Positions 1 to 5,930 of a stretch of 6,122 bases of DNA are shown one piece after another. The notes beneath the pieces are model-generated. The model did not search any database. It saw only the letters and a program-made list of their open reading frames with translations, and was not told the DNA's origin. Positions within the stretch are counted from its first letter, which is position 1, and the number at the start of each line of letters is the position of its first letter. The translations under genes were made by a program, and so were the position numbers. This stretch comes from Spirochaetia bacterium (lineage in GTDB: Bacteria; Spirochaetota; Spirochaetia; Treponematales; Rectinemataceae): the NCBI GenBank assembly GCA_021286925.1, contig JAJTBL010000123.1, positions 1-6,122 of the forward strand, given 5' to 3'.

Positions 1-228
1 GATAAATCCGCCGGGAATTTTACCAGCGGCATAGTATTTTTCATTGTATTCAACCGTGAGCGGAACAAAATCCAGTCCCTCGGTCACCTTGTCCGAACAG
101 CAGGCTGTCGCGATGACGGCGCTTCCGCCATAGGTCGCGAAAACAGCACCAGCGGCTTGCTTTGCCATTCTGCCTGTCTCGAACACCATTGTTTCATTGC
201 CAACCTGGCAACGTACTGTCTGTACCAT
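1..228 (-). CDS. pnp: Polyribonucleotide nucleotidyltransferase (PNPase), N-terminal fragment (3' end outside window)
   Basis: PNPase is a trimeric phosphorolytic 3'-5' exoribonuclease that degrades mRNA and can add heteropolymeric tails. The first 76 residues are present, starting MVQTVRCQVGNETMVFETGR and continuing through the first RNase PH-like domain. Clear family wording includes FETGRMAKQAAGAVFATYGG, DFVPLTVEYNEKYYAAGKIPGGFI. This places the fragment at the extreme N-terminus, about a tenth of a normal 700-residue protein. The ATG at 228 has a good AGAAGGA site 6 nt upstream. The frame is open to the window edge with no defect seen. Position after rpsO is the classic arrangement and suggests shared transcription, moderated by the stem-loop in the gap. 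Confidence 0.97.
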   Translation of the reverse strand, partial: MVQTVRCQVGNETMVFETGRMAKQAAGAVFATYGGSAVIATACCSDKVTEGLDFVPLTVEYNEKYYAAGKIPGGFI

Positions 229-234
229 TTCTTT

Positions 235-241
235 TCCTTCT
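235..241 (-). promoter_or_regulatory. Ribosome-binding site of pnp
   Basis: Minus strand AGAAGGA ends 6 nt before the ATG at 228, an optimal spacing. It supports the chosen start and shows that pnp is initiated independently rather than by overlap with rpsO. Confidence 0.8.
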
Positions 242-249
242 TACCTTTA

Positions 250-274
250 CCGGCGTATCATTTTAGAAAGCCGG
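250..274 (-). promoter_or_regulatory. Small hairpin in the pnp leader
   Basis: On the minus strand CCGGC (274-270) and GCCGG (254-250) pair as a 5-bp all-GC stem around a 15-nt AT-rich loop (269-255). It lies between the larger stem-loop and the pnp ribosome-binding site. PNPase in E. coli controls its own mRNA through a processed leader stem, so a leader structure here could have a similar role, but five pairs with a large loop is weak evidence. Confidence 0.25.
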
Positions 275-284
275 ATGCAACACC

Positions 285-320
285 AAAAGGCCCGCGCAGA
301 ATGTATCATGCGGGGCCTTT
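285..320 (-). terminator. GC-rich stem-loop between rpsO and pnp (terminator or attenuator)
   Basis: On the minus strand AAAGGCCC + CGCA pairs with TGCG + GGGCCTTT, twelve pairs with one bulged C (complement of 294) and a 10-nt loop (299-308). The descending arm ends in TTTT and then GG, so the U-tract is short, and A residues flank the ascending arm. This suggests a leaky intrinsic terminator after rpsO, letting part of transcription continue into pnp, or a 3'-end stabilising structure for rpsO mRNA. On the plus strand the stem is followed by CCATTTTTT, but no plus-strand gene needs a terminator. Confidence 0.7.
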
Positions 321-341
321 CCATTTTTTCCTGCCTGTACC

Positions 342-611
342 TTATTTGCGAATCTGCAATTTTTGGACAAGTGCTCGATAGCCTTCAAGATCGGTTCTCT
401 GAAGATATTTCAGAAGCTTGCGGCGCTGGCCGACAAGTTTGAGAAGTCCGCGGCGGGAGTTGGTGTCTTTCTTGTGGGTCTTGAAATGCTCGGTCAGGTA
501 GGTGATTCTTCCCGTCAGCAGAGCTACCTGCGTTTCAATCGACCCCGTGTTTTTCTCATCTTTCCCATATTCGAGAATGATCTGGGATTTTTCTTCTTTC
601 GTCAAAGCCAT
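342..611 (-). CDS. rpsO: 30S ribosomal protein S15
   Basis: S15 is a primary 16S rRNA-binding protein of the central domain (helices 20-22), nucleates assembly of the 30S platform, and contributes to the intersubunit bridge with 23S rRNA. At 89 residues it has exactly the usual length. The family signature is complete: GSIETQVALLTGRI, LTEHFKTHKKD, SRRGLLKLVGQRRKLLKYL, then the terminal LQKLQIRK. The start ATG at 611 is set by the AAGGAGA site. It lies 16 nt after ribF and 113 nt before pnp, the common rpsO-pnp arrangement. The GC-rich hairpin beginning 21 nt after its TAA probably trims or ends part of the transcript. In several bacteria S15 represses its own mRNA, and a hairpin upstream could serve here. 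Confidence 0.98.
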   Translation of the reverse strand: MALTKEEKSQIILEYGKDEKNTGSIETQVALLTGRITYLTEHFKTHKKDTNSRRGLLKLVGQRRKLLKYLQRTDLEGYRALVQKLQIRK

Positions 612-620
612 CTGTTCCTA

Positions 621-627
621 TCTCCTT
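621..627 (-). promoter_or_regulatory. Strong Shine-Dalgarno of rpsO
   Basis: Minus strand reads AAGGAGA, nearly the full anti-16S complement, 9 nt before the rpsO ATG at 611. It begins immediately after the ribF TAG stop (630-628). It is the strongest ribosome-binding site in the window, unlike the weak or overlapping sites of rbfA, truB and ribF, which fits the high demand for a ribosomal protein. Confidence 0.85.
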
Positions 628-1410
628 CTACTCTTTTGATAACATTGCCACGATCGCCACCTTCTCCCACCGGCGATTCGCAGTTGAATGTATGCATACT
701 CGTCGTGCGGCAATTTCCGCTTCAGCCTCGTACTCGATGATACCATCACGGCATTTGACAAGGTACATCCCTTCCGGCGGAAGTACAGCATCCTCAGGCG
801 GTCTGAAAATCAAACCATCCTTGGGACTATTGTCAATCGCCACGACGGGAATCTCGTATTCCCGGCCCAGCATCGCTTTCGCCTCATGCAATCTGCCATC
901 GAGAATGGCAGTCCGAATCCGCGAAGAGCTTATGGGGTGCCCGTTATGCATCACAGGCTCCAGTATTTCGGCCTTAATCCCACGTACAGCACAAATGGCA
1001 GCCAAAGCTTGCGCGTCGGTGTCCATTTTATGTCCGCACCTGAAATTGGGACCTACACACAGGTACTCCGCCCCTCCAGCCGCAAGACCAGAGAGAAACT
1101 CAACACCTGTCAGTTTACCGAAATTTTGAGAAAAGTCAATGAGTACGCAGGCTTCCATGCCCGCGGCCTCAAAGCTTGAAAGTTTTTGATCGAGGGAAAA
1201 AAGACTGCCTTTATAGGTCGCTGGATGCAAAAGCTTCTTCGGATTTTCTTTGAATGTGACCACAGTGCGACACAGTTGAGCATTCTGTTCCGCAACTTTG
1301 GCAAGAAGCTTTTGATGTCCGAGATGGACACCATCGAAGACGCCTATTGTCAGCGCACGGCGAATTGCTCCGTTGCCAGCGGTCATTTCTTCCCATGACA
1401 GGATATTCAT
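628..1410 (-). CDS. ribF: RibF-type FAD synthetase (FMN adenylyltransferase) with a shortened, degenerate riboflavin kinase domain
   Basis: Canonical RibF phosphorylates riboflavin to FMN and then adenylates FMN to FAD. Here the N-terminal adenylyltransferase (residues 1-185) looks complete. GVFDGVHLGHQKLL holds the HxGH nucleotide-binding motif (His29, His32), GPNFRCG at 120-126 matches the usual GxDFRFG, ISSSRIR at 160-166 matches the ISSTxIR signature, and LGREY at 181-185 ends the domain. Only about 75 residues follow, against roughly 125 in full RibF, and the kinase signature GxPTAN is absent: at the equivalent place I read LIFRPPEDAVLPPEGMYLV. Total length is 260 aa, against about 310. 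I infer FAD synthetase activity is retained and riboflavin kinase activity is lost or strongly altered. It sits between truB (ATGA overlap) and rpsO (16 nt gap), its usual operon place. No frameshift is apparent, so the short form looks natural. Confidence 0.92.
   Translation of the reverse strand: MNILSWEEMTAGNGAIRRALTIGVFDGVHLGHQKLLAKVAEQNAQLCRTVVTFKENPKKLLHPATYKGSLFSLDQKLSSFEAAGMEACVLIDFSQNFGKLTGVEFLSGLAAGGAEYLCVGPNFRCGHKMDTDAQALAAICAVRGIKAEILEPVMHNGHPISSSRIRTAILDGRLHEAKAMLGREYEIPVVAIDNSPKDGLIFRPPEDAVLPPEGMYLVKCRDGIIEYEAEAEIAARRVCIHSTANRRWEKVAIVAMLSKE
649..682 (-). promoter_or_regulatory. Candidate stem-loop in the 3' end of ribF, just upstream of rpsO
   Basis: On the minus-strand RNA, ATCGCC (677-672) pairs perfectly with GGCGAT (658-653) around a 13-nt purine-rich loop (GGTGGGAGAAGGT). 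After a bulged base the stem extends by two more GC pairs and two GU wobbles. It lies 21 nt before the rpsO Shine-Dalgarno. Ribosomal protein S15 often represses its own mRNA by binding leader RNA, so this is a plausible site for such control. It also lies within coding sequence and may be chance. Only the pairing is seen directly. Confidence 0.3.
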
Positions 1411-2324
1411 ACTGCCGCCGCCCCAGCACTCGGCATGACCTTGCGGTACATCCGCTTACCGCGCGAAATCGACACGATCCCAAGGAATACCGAAGCCTCA
1501 GAGAAAATTGCAGAATCGGTCTCGCTGCAGTTCATATCGAATCCTTTTGCTGTTTGCGGGAATACCAGACGATCCAAAGCTCCAGGGTGACCGTTCAGAA
1601 AAGCCTTTTCAAATGCAAATGGGATCTCGCCCACGAGCAAGCCCAGCGATTCAGCAATCTGCGGCGTAAGGCTGAAAAACAGTTTACTAGCCGGTTGCTG
1701 CTCAGCAGGATCTGCGTTTTGGAGCTCAAAAATGCCGACCCTGGTTCGCCTGAGGTTTTTCACATATGCAAGACTGCCGCAGGCATGAGCTATGTCACGG
1801 GCAAGCGCACGGATATAGGTTCCTGAAGAACAATGCACGGTGACCTTTGCCAGATTGTCTTGGTATTCTCTCAATGAAATCGAATATATTTCGATATCCC
1901 TGGGTGCAAGCTCTACCTCTTTGCCGGAGCGGGCAAGCTGATAAGACCGTTTTCCGTTGACGTGGATAGCGGAATATTCAGGCGGCCGTTGTTTGAGCGG
2001 ACCTATATGCTGGTTCAGGGCCGCTTCGAGGCTCATCAGGTCCGGAGCAGGAGCTTTGCCGATTATGGTGCCTTCAGGGTCAAGGGTGTCGGTTTCCATG
2101 CCAAATTCGATTTCGGCTTCATACACCTTATCCAGTCCGGTAAACCAGGGAGACAGGTGCGAATAATCTCCCGCCAGCACAACCATCAGTCCTGAAGCGA
2201 ATTTATCAAGCGTCCCGGTATGGCCGATTCGCAAACCGGGGAAAGCCTTCTTTACTCCAGCCAGCGAAGAAAATGAAGTGATGCCGGATGGCTTATCAAG
2301 AAGCAGAATTCCTCCGGATATCAT
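1407..2324 (-). CDS. truB: tRNA pseudouridine(55) synthase TruB
   Basis: TruB converts U55 in the T-loop of tRNAs to pseudouridine and also acts as a tRNA folding chaperone. The 305-residue length is normal. It opens with GGILLLDKPSGITSF (family motif I) and GHTGTLDKFASG at 34-45, in which Asp40 is the catalytic aspartate. KVYEAEIEFGMETDTLDPEG carries the active-site Tyr68. QRPPEYSAIHVNG (112-124) and SSGTYIRALARDI (166-178, with Tyr170 and Arg172) complete the active site. The residue after the catalytic Asp is Lys41, where most bacteria have Pro. Residues from about 230 onward are poorly conserved and form the C-terminal domain, which I cannot assign to a clear PUA fold. The start overlaps the rbfA stop (ATGA) with an AGGGA 11 nt upstream. 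The stop overlaps ribF the same way. Confidence 0.97.
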   Translation of the reverse strand: MISGGILLLDKPSGITSFSSLAGVKKAFPGLRIGHTGTLDKFASGLMVVLAGDYSHLSPWFTGLDKVYEAEIEFGMETDTLDPEGTIIGKAPAPDLMSLEAALNQHIGPLKQRPPEYSAIHVNGKRSYQLARSGKEVELAPRDIEIYSISLREYQDNLAKVTVHCSSGTYIRALARDIAHACGSLAYVKNLRRTRVGIFELQNADPAEQQPASKLFFSLTPQIAESLGLLVGEIPFAFEKAFLNGHPGALDRLVFPQTAKGFDMNCSETDSAIFSEASVFLGIVSISRGKRMYRKVMPSAGAAAV

Positions 2325-2674
2325 TCCTTGACAAGTCCCTTGATCTTTTCTGTCATCTCGAGGCCGTCACGGATACCAACATCGGCAATGAAATGGAGTA
2401 CCGGCGTCAATCTGAGCCTGACGGTTCGGGCTATCTGCGACTGAATATAACCTGCCGCATGCTCAAGACCTTGTACAGCCTCGTCCAGCGACAGATTTTC
2501 AGTGTCGAGACAACTGACCCAGACTTTTGCGTGAGAGCCGTCACGGGAGGCTTCCACGCGGGTTACAGACACCAGCGAACTGACCCGCGGATCTTTGACT
2601 TCGCCTCGATTGATGAGATTGGATATCTCTTCACGAAGCAGTTCTTCAAGCCTTCTGAGTCTGATCTGATCCAT
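2321..2674 (-). CDS. rbfA: 30S ribosome-binding factor RbfA
   Basis: RbfA binds free 30S subunits near the 16S 5' helix and helps late maturation, especially in the cold. I place the start at ATG 2674, giving 117 residues beginning MDQIRLRRLEELLREEIS, the usual length and usual first helix of the family. The open frame extends 26 codons further upstream, but that extension lies inside infB and looks unlike RbfA. A weak AGGCGG/GGTGG purine stretch sits 4-6 nt before this ATG. Family features are VKDPRVSSLVSVTRVEASRDGSHA (28-49 core), HAAGYIQ with the Ala-x-Gly helix kink of this KH-like fold (around 72-78), and RLRLTPVLHFIADVG near the end. The first 29 nt overlap the end of infB in a different frame, and its TGA overlaps the truB ATG. 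Translation is probably coupled to both neighbours. Confidence 0.95.
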   Translation of the reverse strand: MDQIRLRRLEELLREEISNLINRGEVKDPRVSSLVSVTRVEASRDGSHAKVWVSCLDTENLSLDEAVQGLEHAAGYIQSQIARTVRLRLTPVLHFIADVGIRDGLEMTEKIKGLVKE

Positions 2675-5600
2675 TGTCCACCGCCTGGCCCAGCGTACGG
2701 GCCACTTCGACTGTTTCAAAAATTTCCAGGATATCGCCAATCTGCAGATCATTGCAGTTTTCTATGCCGATACCGCATTCATAGCCAGCAGAGACTTCCC
2801 GGGCATCATCCTTGAAACGTTTGAGCGAGTTGATTTTGCCTTGGAAGATTTCGATCGATTCCCGAATAATGCGAACCTGGCTGTTCCGCCGGACAACGCC
2901 TTCGAGGATGTAACAACCTGCAACGATGCCGACTTTCGGAACTTTGAAAACTTCACGGACTTCGGCCTTGCCGATGTCCTGTTCCTTGAGTTCTGGTGAC
3001 AGCATGCCTTCCATGGCTTTCTGGATGTCTTCCTGAACACGATAGATTATATTGTATTTTCGGATATCGACTTTTTCCCGGTCTGCAAGGGCTTTGGATG
3101 CCGGCGTCGGTCTGACGTTGAACCCGATAATGATCGCGTCCGAAGCGGCAGCCATCATGACATCGTCTTCCGATATCGCGCCAGCAGCTGCGCGGATGAC
3201 ATTGAGGCGGATTTCTTTGGTTGAAAGTTTTTCCAGCATGCCTTTCAGCGCTTCAACTGAGCCTTGTACATCGCCCTTGATGATAACCTTGAGTTCCTGG
3301 GCTTCACCCGCTGAAATTGTCTCATAGAGGTTGTCAAGCGTAACTTTCTTGACGTTTCTGCCTTCTTCGTATTTTTTCAGTTCCTGACGTTTCAGCGATA
3401 TGGCGCGGGCGTACTTTTCCTCCTCAACCACTTCAAAGGGGTCGCCTGCCATCGGCATTCCTTCAAAGCCCAGAACTTCAACGGGGGTTGAAGGTGTCGC
3501 TTCTTCGACCCGTACTCCCTTATCGTTGAACATTGCACGGACTTTTCCAGGATAGATGCCGGCGACAAAGGGATCGCCGATTCGCAAGGTACCTTTTTCG
3601 ACAATGATTGTCGCAACGATACCTCGGCCCTGGTCAATTCTGGATTCGATGATCTTTCCTTCAGCCAGCTGCTTGTAGCTTGCCGTCAGTTCAAGAACTT
3701 CAGCTTGCAGCAGAATTGCGTCGAGCAGCTCGGGAATGCCTTTTTTCTGAAGTGCCGATATTTCGCAGAACTGGGTGGTGCCGCCCCACTCTTCCGGGAT
3801 CAGCCCCATTTCCGACAGCTGGGTCTTAACCCTGTCAGGATTGGCTTCAGGCAAGTCGATTTTGTTGATTGCAACAATGATGGGAACACCTGCCGCTTTT
3901 GCATGGTCGATGGCTTCCTTTGTCTGGGGCATGACGCCTTCGACTGCCGAAACGACAAGAACAACAATGTCGGTTACCTGAGAGCCGCGCGCACGCATTT
4001 TGGTGAATGCCGCGTGGCCCGGCGTGTCAAGGAACGTGATCTTTCCATGCGGTGTTTCAACCTGGTAGGCACCGATATGCTGCGTTATGCCGCCGTACTC
4101 TTTGGAAACGACATCGGTTTTTCTGATAGCGTCGAGCAATTTTGTTTTTCCATGGTCGACGTGACCCATGACGGTAACGATTGGCGGTCTGTGCATGAGG
4201 TCTTCGGGATTCTCAGCAGCCTTTTCAATGACAGTTTCATCATAAAGGCTGACGATTTTGACCTCACAGCCGTATTCGCTGGCAAGAATGGTCGCAGTGT
4301 CGGCGTCGATTTTCTGGTTGATAGTCGCCATGACACCGAGTTTCATGAGTTTGGCTATGATTTCCGCCGGCTTGATGTTCATTTTTTTGGCAAGATCGCT
4401 GACGGTGATATTTTCCATGATGTCAATAGATTTAGGGATAGCAATTGCCCGCGATTCTTCCTTCTTTTTGAGCTGAAGTTCTTTTTCGAGCTCATCCTCA
4501 CGGCGGACGAAGGTAGTTTTCCTCTTGGTCGCTGTTTTCCGCTGAGCGGTTTTACTGCTTTCCATCGGCGGAGGGCTGCCAGCGGGCGCCCTGCCCGCGT
4601 ACCCGCCCGGTCTGGCGCCAGTTCCTGGCGCGCCTGGTCTGTACCCGCCCGGTCTGCCGCCAGCCCCCGGTGCCCCTTGAGGTCGATAGCCGCCCGATCT
4701 ACCGCCTGGAGCTGAAGAAGGGTAACCGCCTGAACGAGGCTGAGATCCTGGCGCAGGATATCCGCCAACCCGGCCGACTGGACCGGTTGAACCCGGCCTT
4801 ACTTGCCTCTGCGGATAACCGCCCTGGGGATAGCTTCCCTGGGATCCTTGATAGCCTGAGGAACGCGAACCTTGGTTACCGCTCTGCTGGCCACCCGCGG
4901 AAGGGTAACTGCCTGAAGGATAGCCTCCGGAACCTTGAGATCCAGCCTGACCGCGGTATCCTGATGAAGAACGCTGGCCCTGATAGCCTGAATTCTGGCC
5001 TTGATAATTGGCTCCCTGATAGCCTGACCCCTGGTATCCGCCTGATTGGCCGGTACGGCTTGAACCCTGATAGCCAGCGCCTGAGCTCGAGCCTGCCCGG
5101 TTTTGCCCTTGATAATTCGAGCCCTGATAGCCGGAGCCCTGCGGTCTGCTTCCATACCCACCCTGAGAGTCACGGGAATAAGCACCGCCCTGCGGCTGTT
5201 GGTTTCGATTGTATCCTGAGCTTGACTGATCCTGGTAATTGCTTCCCTGATACCCTCGGTTTGCAGAAGAAGCGCCTGATGCACGCTGTCCCTGATAGCC
5301 CTGGCTCTGGAATTTTTCCGCCGGAGCCTGCTGGCCCGGCGCTCGTTGTGCTTGAGAAGCGGATTGCGCGGTGGTATCGGATTTTACCGCAGCAGGACCT
5401 GGTTCGCCCTGGACGGCTGCGCCTGGAATGTTTTGCTGAGGCTTTTCGGTCACTGCAGAAGCAGGAGTCCCCTGTGCCGCAGCTGCATGAACCTGGACAG
5501 ATGTTTTTTTAGCTTCATTATCCGCATCCGCGACTGGCGCAGACTGCTCGCGTCCGCTTGCCTTTTCAGCCTGAACTTGCGGTGAAACCACAGGCTGGGC

Positions 5601-5918
5601 TGGTTTTTCCTGCTGGGGCGGGATCTCAGGCTTTGCAGGGACATTGCCTTGCGCTGACGCGCCGCTTGCTTGATCCTGAGCTTGTTCGTGGTGAGCCAGC
5701 ACTTTTGCCTGAGGCTTTTTGACAACAACTTTTTTCTTGACAACTACAACCTTTTTTTTCTCCTGAGAAGCCTCATCCTCTGCTCCTGTGCGCGCAGGCT
5801 CACCCGCATGCGCAGAGGCCGCAGTGGAAGCAAGGGAAGCGGGTTTTTCCGCAGTCACCGGCTTCGGTTGTTTGATCAAGTGAACTTTCTTCTCAGAATT
5901 GTCAGTACTATCCGTCAT
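2646..5918 (-). CDS. infB: Translation initiation factor IF-2 with a very long low-complexity N-terminus
   Basis: IF-2 is the GTPase that brings initiator fMet-tRNA to the 30S subunit and promotes 50S joining. The protein has 1090 residues, against about 740-890 in typical bacteria. Residues 1-206 are Ala/Gln/Pro-rich with a KKKVVVVKKKVVVKK stretch at 54-68. Residues 207-442 are Gly/Tyr/Gln/Ser-rich repeats. A charged Lys/Glu linker (456-490) precedes the IF2N domain (about 502-555). The G domain follows with all GTP motifs: GHVDHGKT at 585-592 (G1), GGITQHIGAY from 609 (G2), DTPGH at 631-635 (G3), NKID at 685-688 (G4). Domains II and III come next (KGDVQGSVEAL marks domain III), then the C-terminal tRNA-binding part (SLKRFKDD, GYECGIGIEN) and a short tail. 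It starts 9 nt after nusA and overlaps rbfA by 29 nt in another frame. The core looks intact and functional; only the N-terminus is unusual. Confidence 0.98.
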   Translation of the reverse strand: MTDSTDNSEKKVHLIKQPKPVTAEKPASLASTAASAHAGEPARTGAEDEASQEKKKVVVVKKKVVVKKPQAKVLAHHEQAQDQASGASAQGNVPAKPEIPPQQEKPAQPVVSPQVQAEKASGREQSAPVADADNEAKKTSVQVHAAAAQGTPASAVTEKPQQNIPGAAVQGEPGPAAVKSDTTAQSASQAQRAPGQQAPAEKFQSQGYQGQRASGASSANRGYQGSNYQDQSSSGYNRNQQPQGGAYSRDSQGGYGSRPQGSGYQGSNYQGQNRAGSSSGAGYQGSSRTGQSGGYQGSGYQGANYQGQNSGYQGQRSSSGYRGQAGSQGSGGYPSGSYPSAGGQQSGNQGSRSSGYQGSQGSYPQGGYPQRQVRPGSTGPVGRVGGYPAPGSQPRSGGYPSSAPGGRSGGYRPQGAPGAGGRPGGYRPGAPGTGARPGGYAGRAPAGSPPPMESSKTAQRKTATKRKTTFVRREDELEKELQLKKKEESRAIAIPKSIDIMENITVSDLAKKMNIKPAEIIAKLMKLGVMATINQKIDADTATILASEYGCEVKIVSLYDETVIEKAAENPEDLMHRPPIVTVMGHVDHGKTKLLDAIRKTDVVSKEYGGITQHIGAYQVETPHGKITFLDTPGHAAFTKMRARGSQVTDIVVLVVSAVEGVMPQTKEAIDHAKAAGVPIIVAINKIDLPEANPDRVKTQLSEMGLIPEEWGGTTQFCEISALQKKGIPELLDAILLQAEVLELTASYKQLAEGKIIESRIDQGRGIVATIIVEKGTLRIGDPFVAGIYPGKVRAMFNDKGVRVEEATPSTPVEVLGFEGMPMAGDPFEVVEEEKYARAISLKRQELKKYEEGRNVKKVTLDNLYETISAGEAQELKVIIKGDVQGSVEALKGMLEKLSTKEIRLNVIRAAAGAISEDDVMMAAASDAIIIGFNVRPTPASKALADREKVDIRKYNIIYRVQEDIQKAMEGMLSPELKEQDIGKAEVREVFKVPKVGIVAGCYILEGVVRRNSQVRIIRESIEIFQGKINSLKRFKDDAREVSAGYECGIGIENCNDLQIGDILEIFETVEVARTLGQAVDNGSDQTQKA
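4593..5300 (-). repeat. In-frame tandem-like coding repeats in infB (GYQG and PGGYRPGAPG types)
   Basis: This stretch encodes IF-2 residues 207-442. By eye it contains 24 tyrosines in 236 residues, ten of them in YQG triplets such as GYQGSNYQGQ. It has no Lys, Glu or Trp and only two Asp. The first part (about 207-368) is Gly/Ser/Gln/Tyr-rich. The second (about 369-442) turns Gly/Pro/Arg-rich with units such as RPGGYRPGAPG. At DNA level the plus-strand decamer CCTGATAGCC (GGC TAT CAG G on the coding strand) recurs at least five times at irregular spacing. The repeats therefore arose by duplication but have drifted. The region is predicted disordered. It is not a CRISPR array, since it is continuous with the infB frame. 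Confidence 0.9.
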
Positions 5919-5930
5919 ATCCTACCTTTA
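5919..5930 (-). promoter_or_regulatory. Ribosome-binding site of infB, overlapping the nusA stop
   Basis: Minus strand reads TAAAGGTAGGATATG. The purine tract AAAGGTAGGA begins inside the nusA TAA stop and ends just before the infB ATG at 5918. This fixes the infB start and suggests that ribosomes finishing nusA can reinitiate on infB. The AAGG core sits at a usable distance from the ATG, while TAGGA is rather close. Confidence 0.6.

Noticed and set aside
260..290. Possible pnp promoter on the minus strand (TAAAAT as -10, TTTTGG 17 nt upstream as -35)
   Set aside because: The -10 matches five of six positions but the -35 matches only two of six, and the elements overlap the stem-loop arm. 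Too weak to list.
690..720. Possible internal promoter for rpsO (TTGCCG with TACATT, 15-nt spacer)
   Set aside because: The spacer is short, the -10 is poor and it lies in coding sequence. A chance match is likely.
688..1179. Plus-strand open frame opposite ribF
   Set aside because: It is a shadow of the conserved adenylyltransferase domain, with no family resemblance and no convincing ribosome-binding site.
2675..2752. Upstream start for rbfA (26 extra codons)
   Set aside because: The extension would read infB sequence out of frame and does not resemble RbfA. MDQIRLRRLEEL at 2674 matches the usual family start and length.
4563..4565. Internal IF-2 start at Met452, giving a shorter isoform without the repeat domain
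   Set aside because: IF-2 isoforms exist in E. coli, but the sequence before this ATG has no convincing Shine-Dalgarno.
3705..4715. Long plus-strand open frame (336 codons) opposite infB
   Set aside because: It lies wholly antisense to the strongly conserved IF-2 G domain and linker. Its protein has no recognisable family and its openness follows from infB codon use.
4593..5300. CRISPR-like or non-coding repeat array
   Set aside because: Spacing is irregular, units are short and variable, and the whole stretch is in frame with IF-2.
4670..5512. Long plus-strand open frame (280 codons) opposite the infB repeats
   Set aside because: The repeats prevent stop codons on the opposite strand. The translated repeats (such as LDS, PDS, NPG) merely mirror the GYQG codons.
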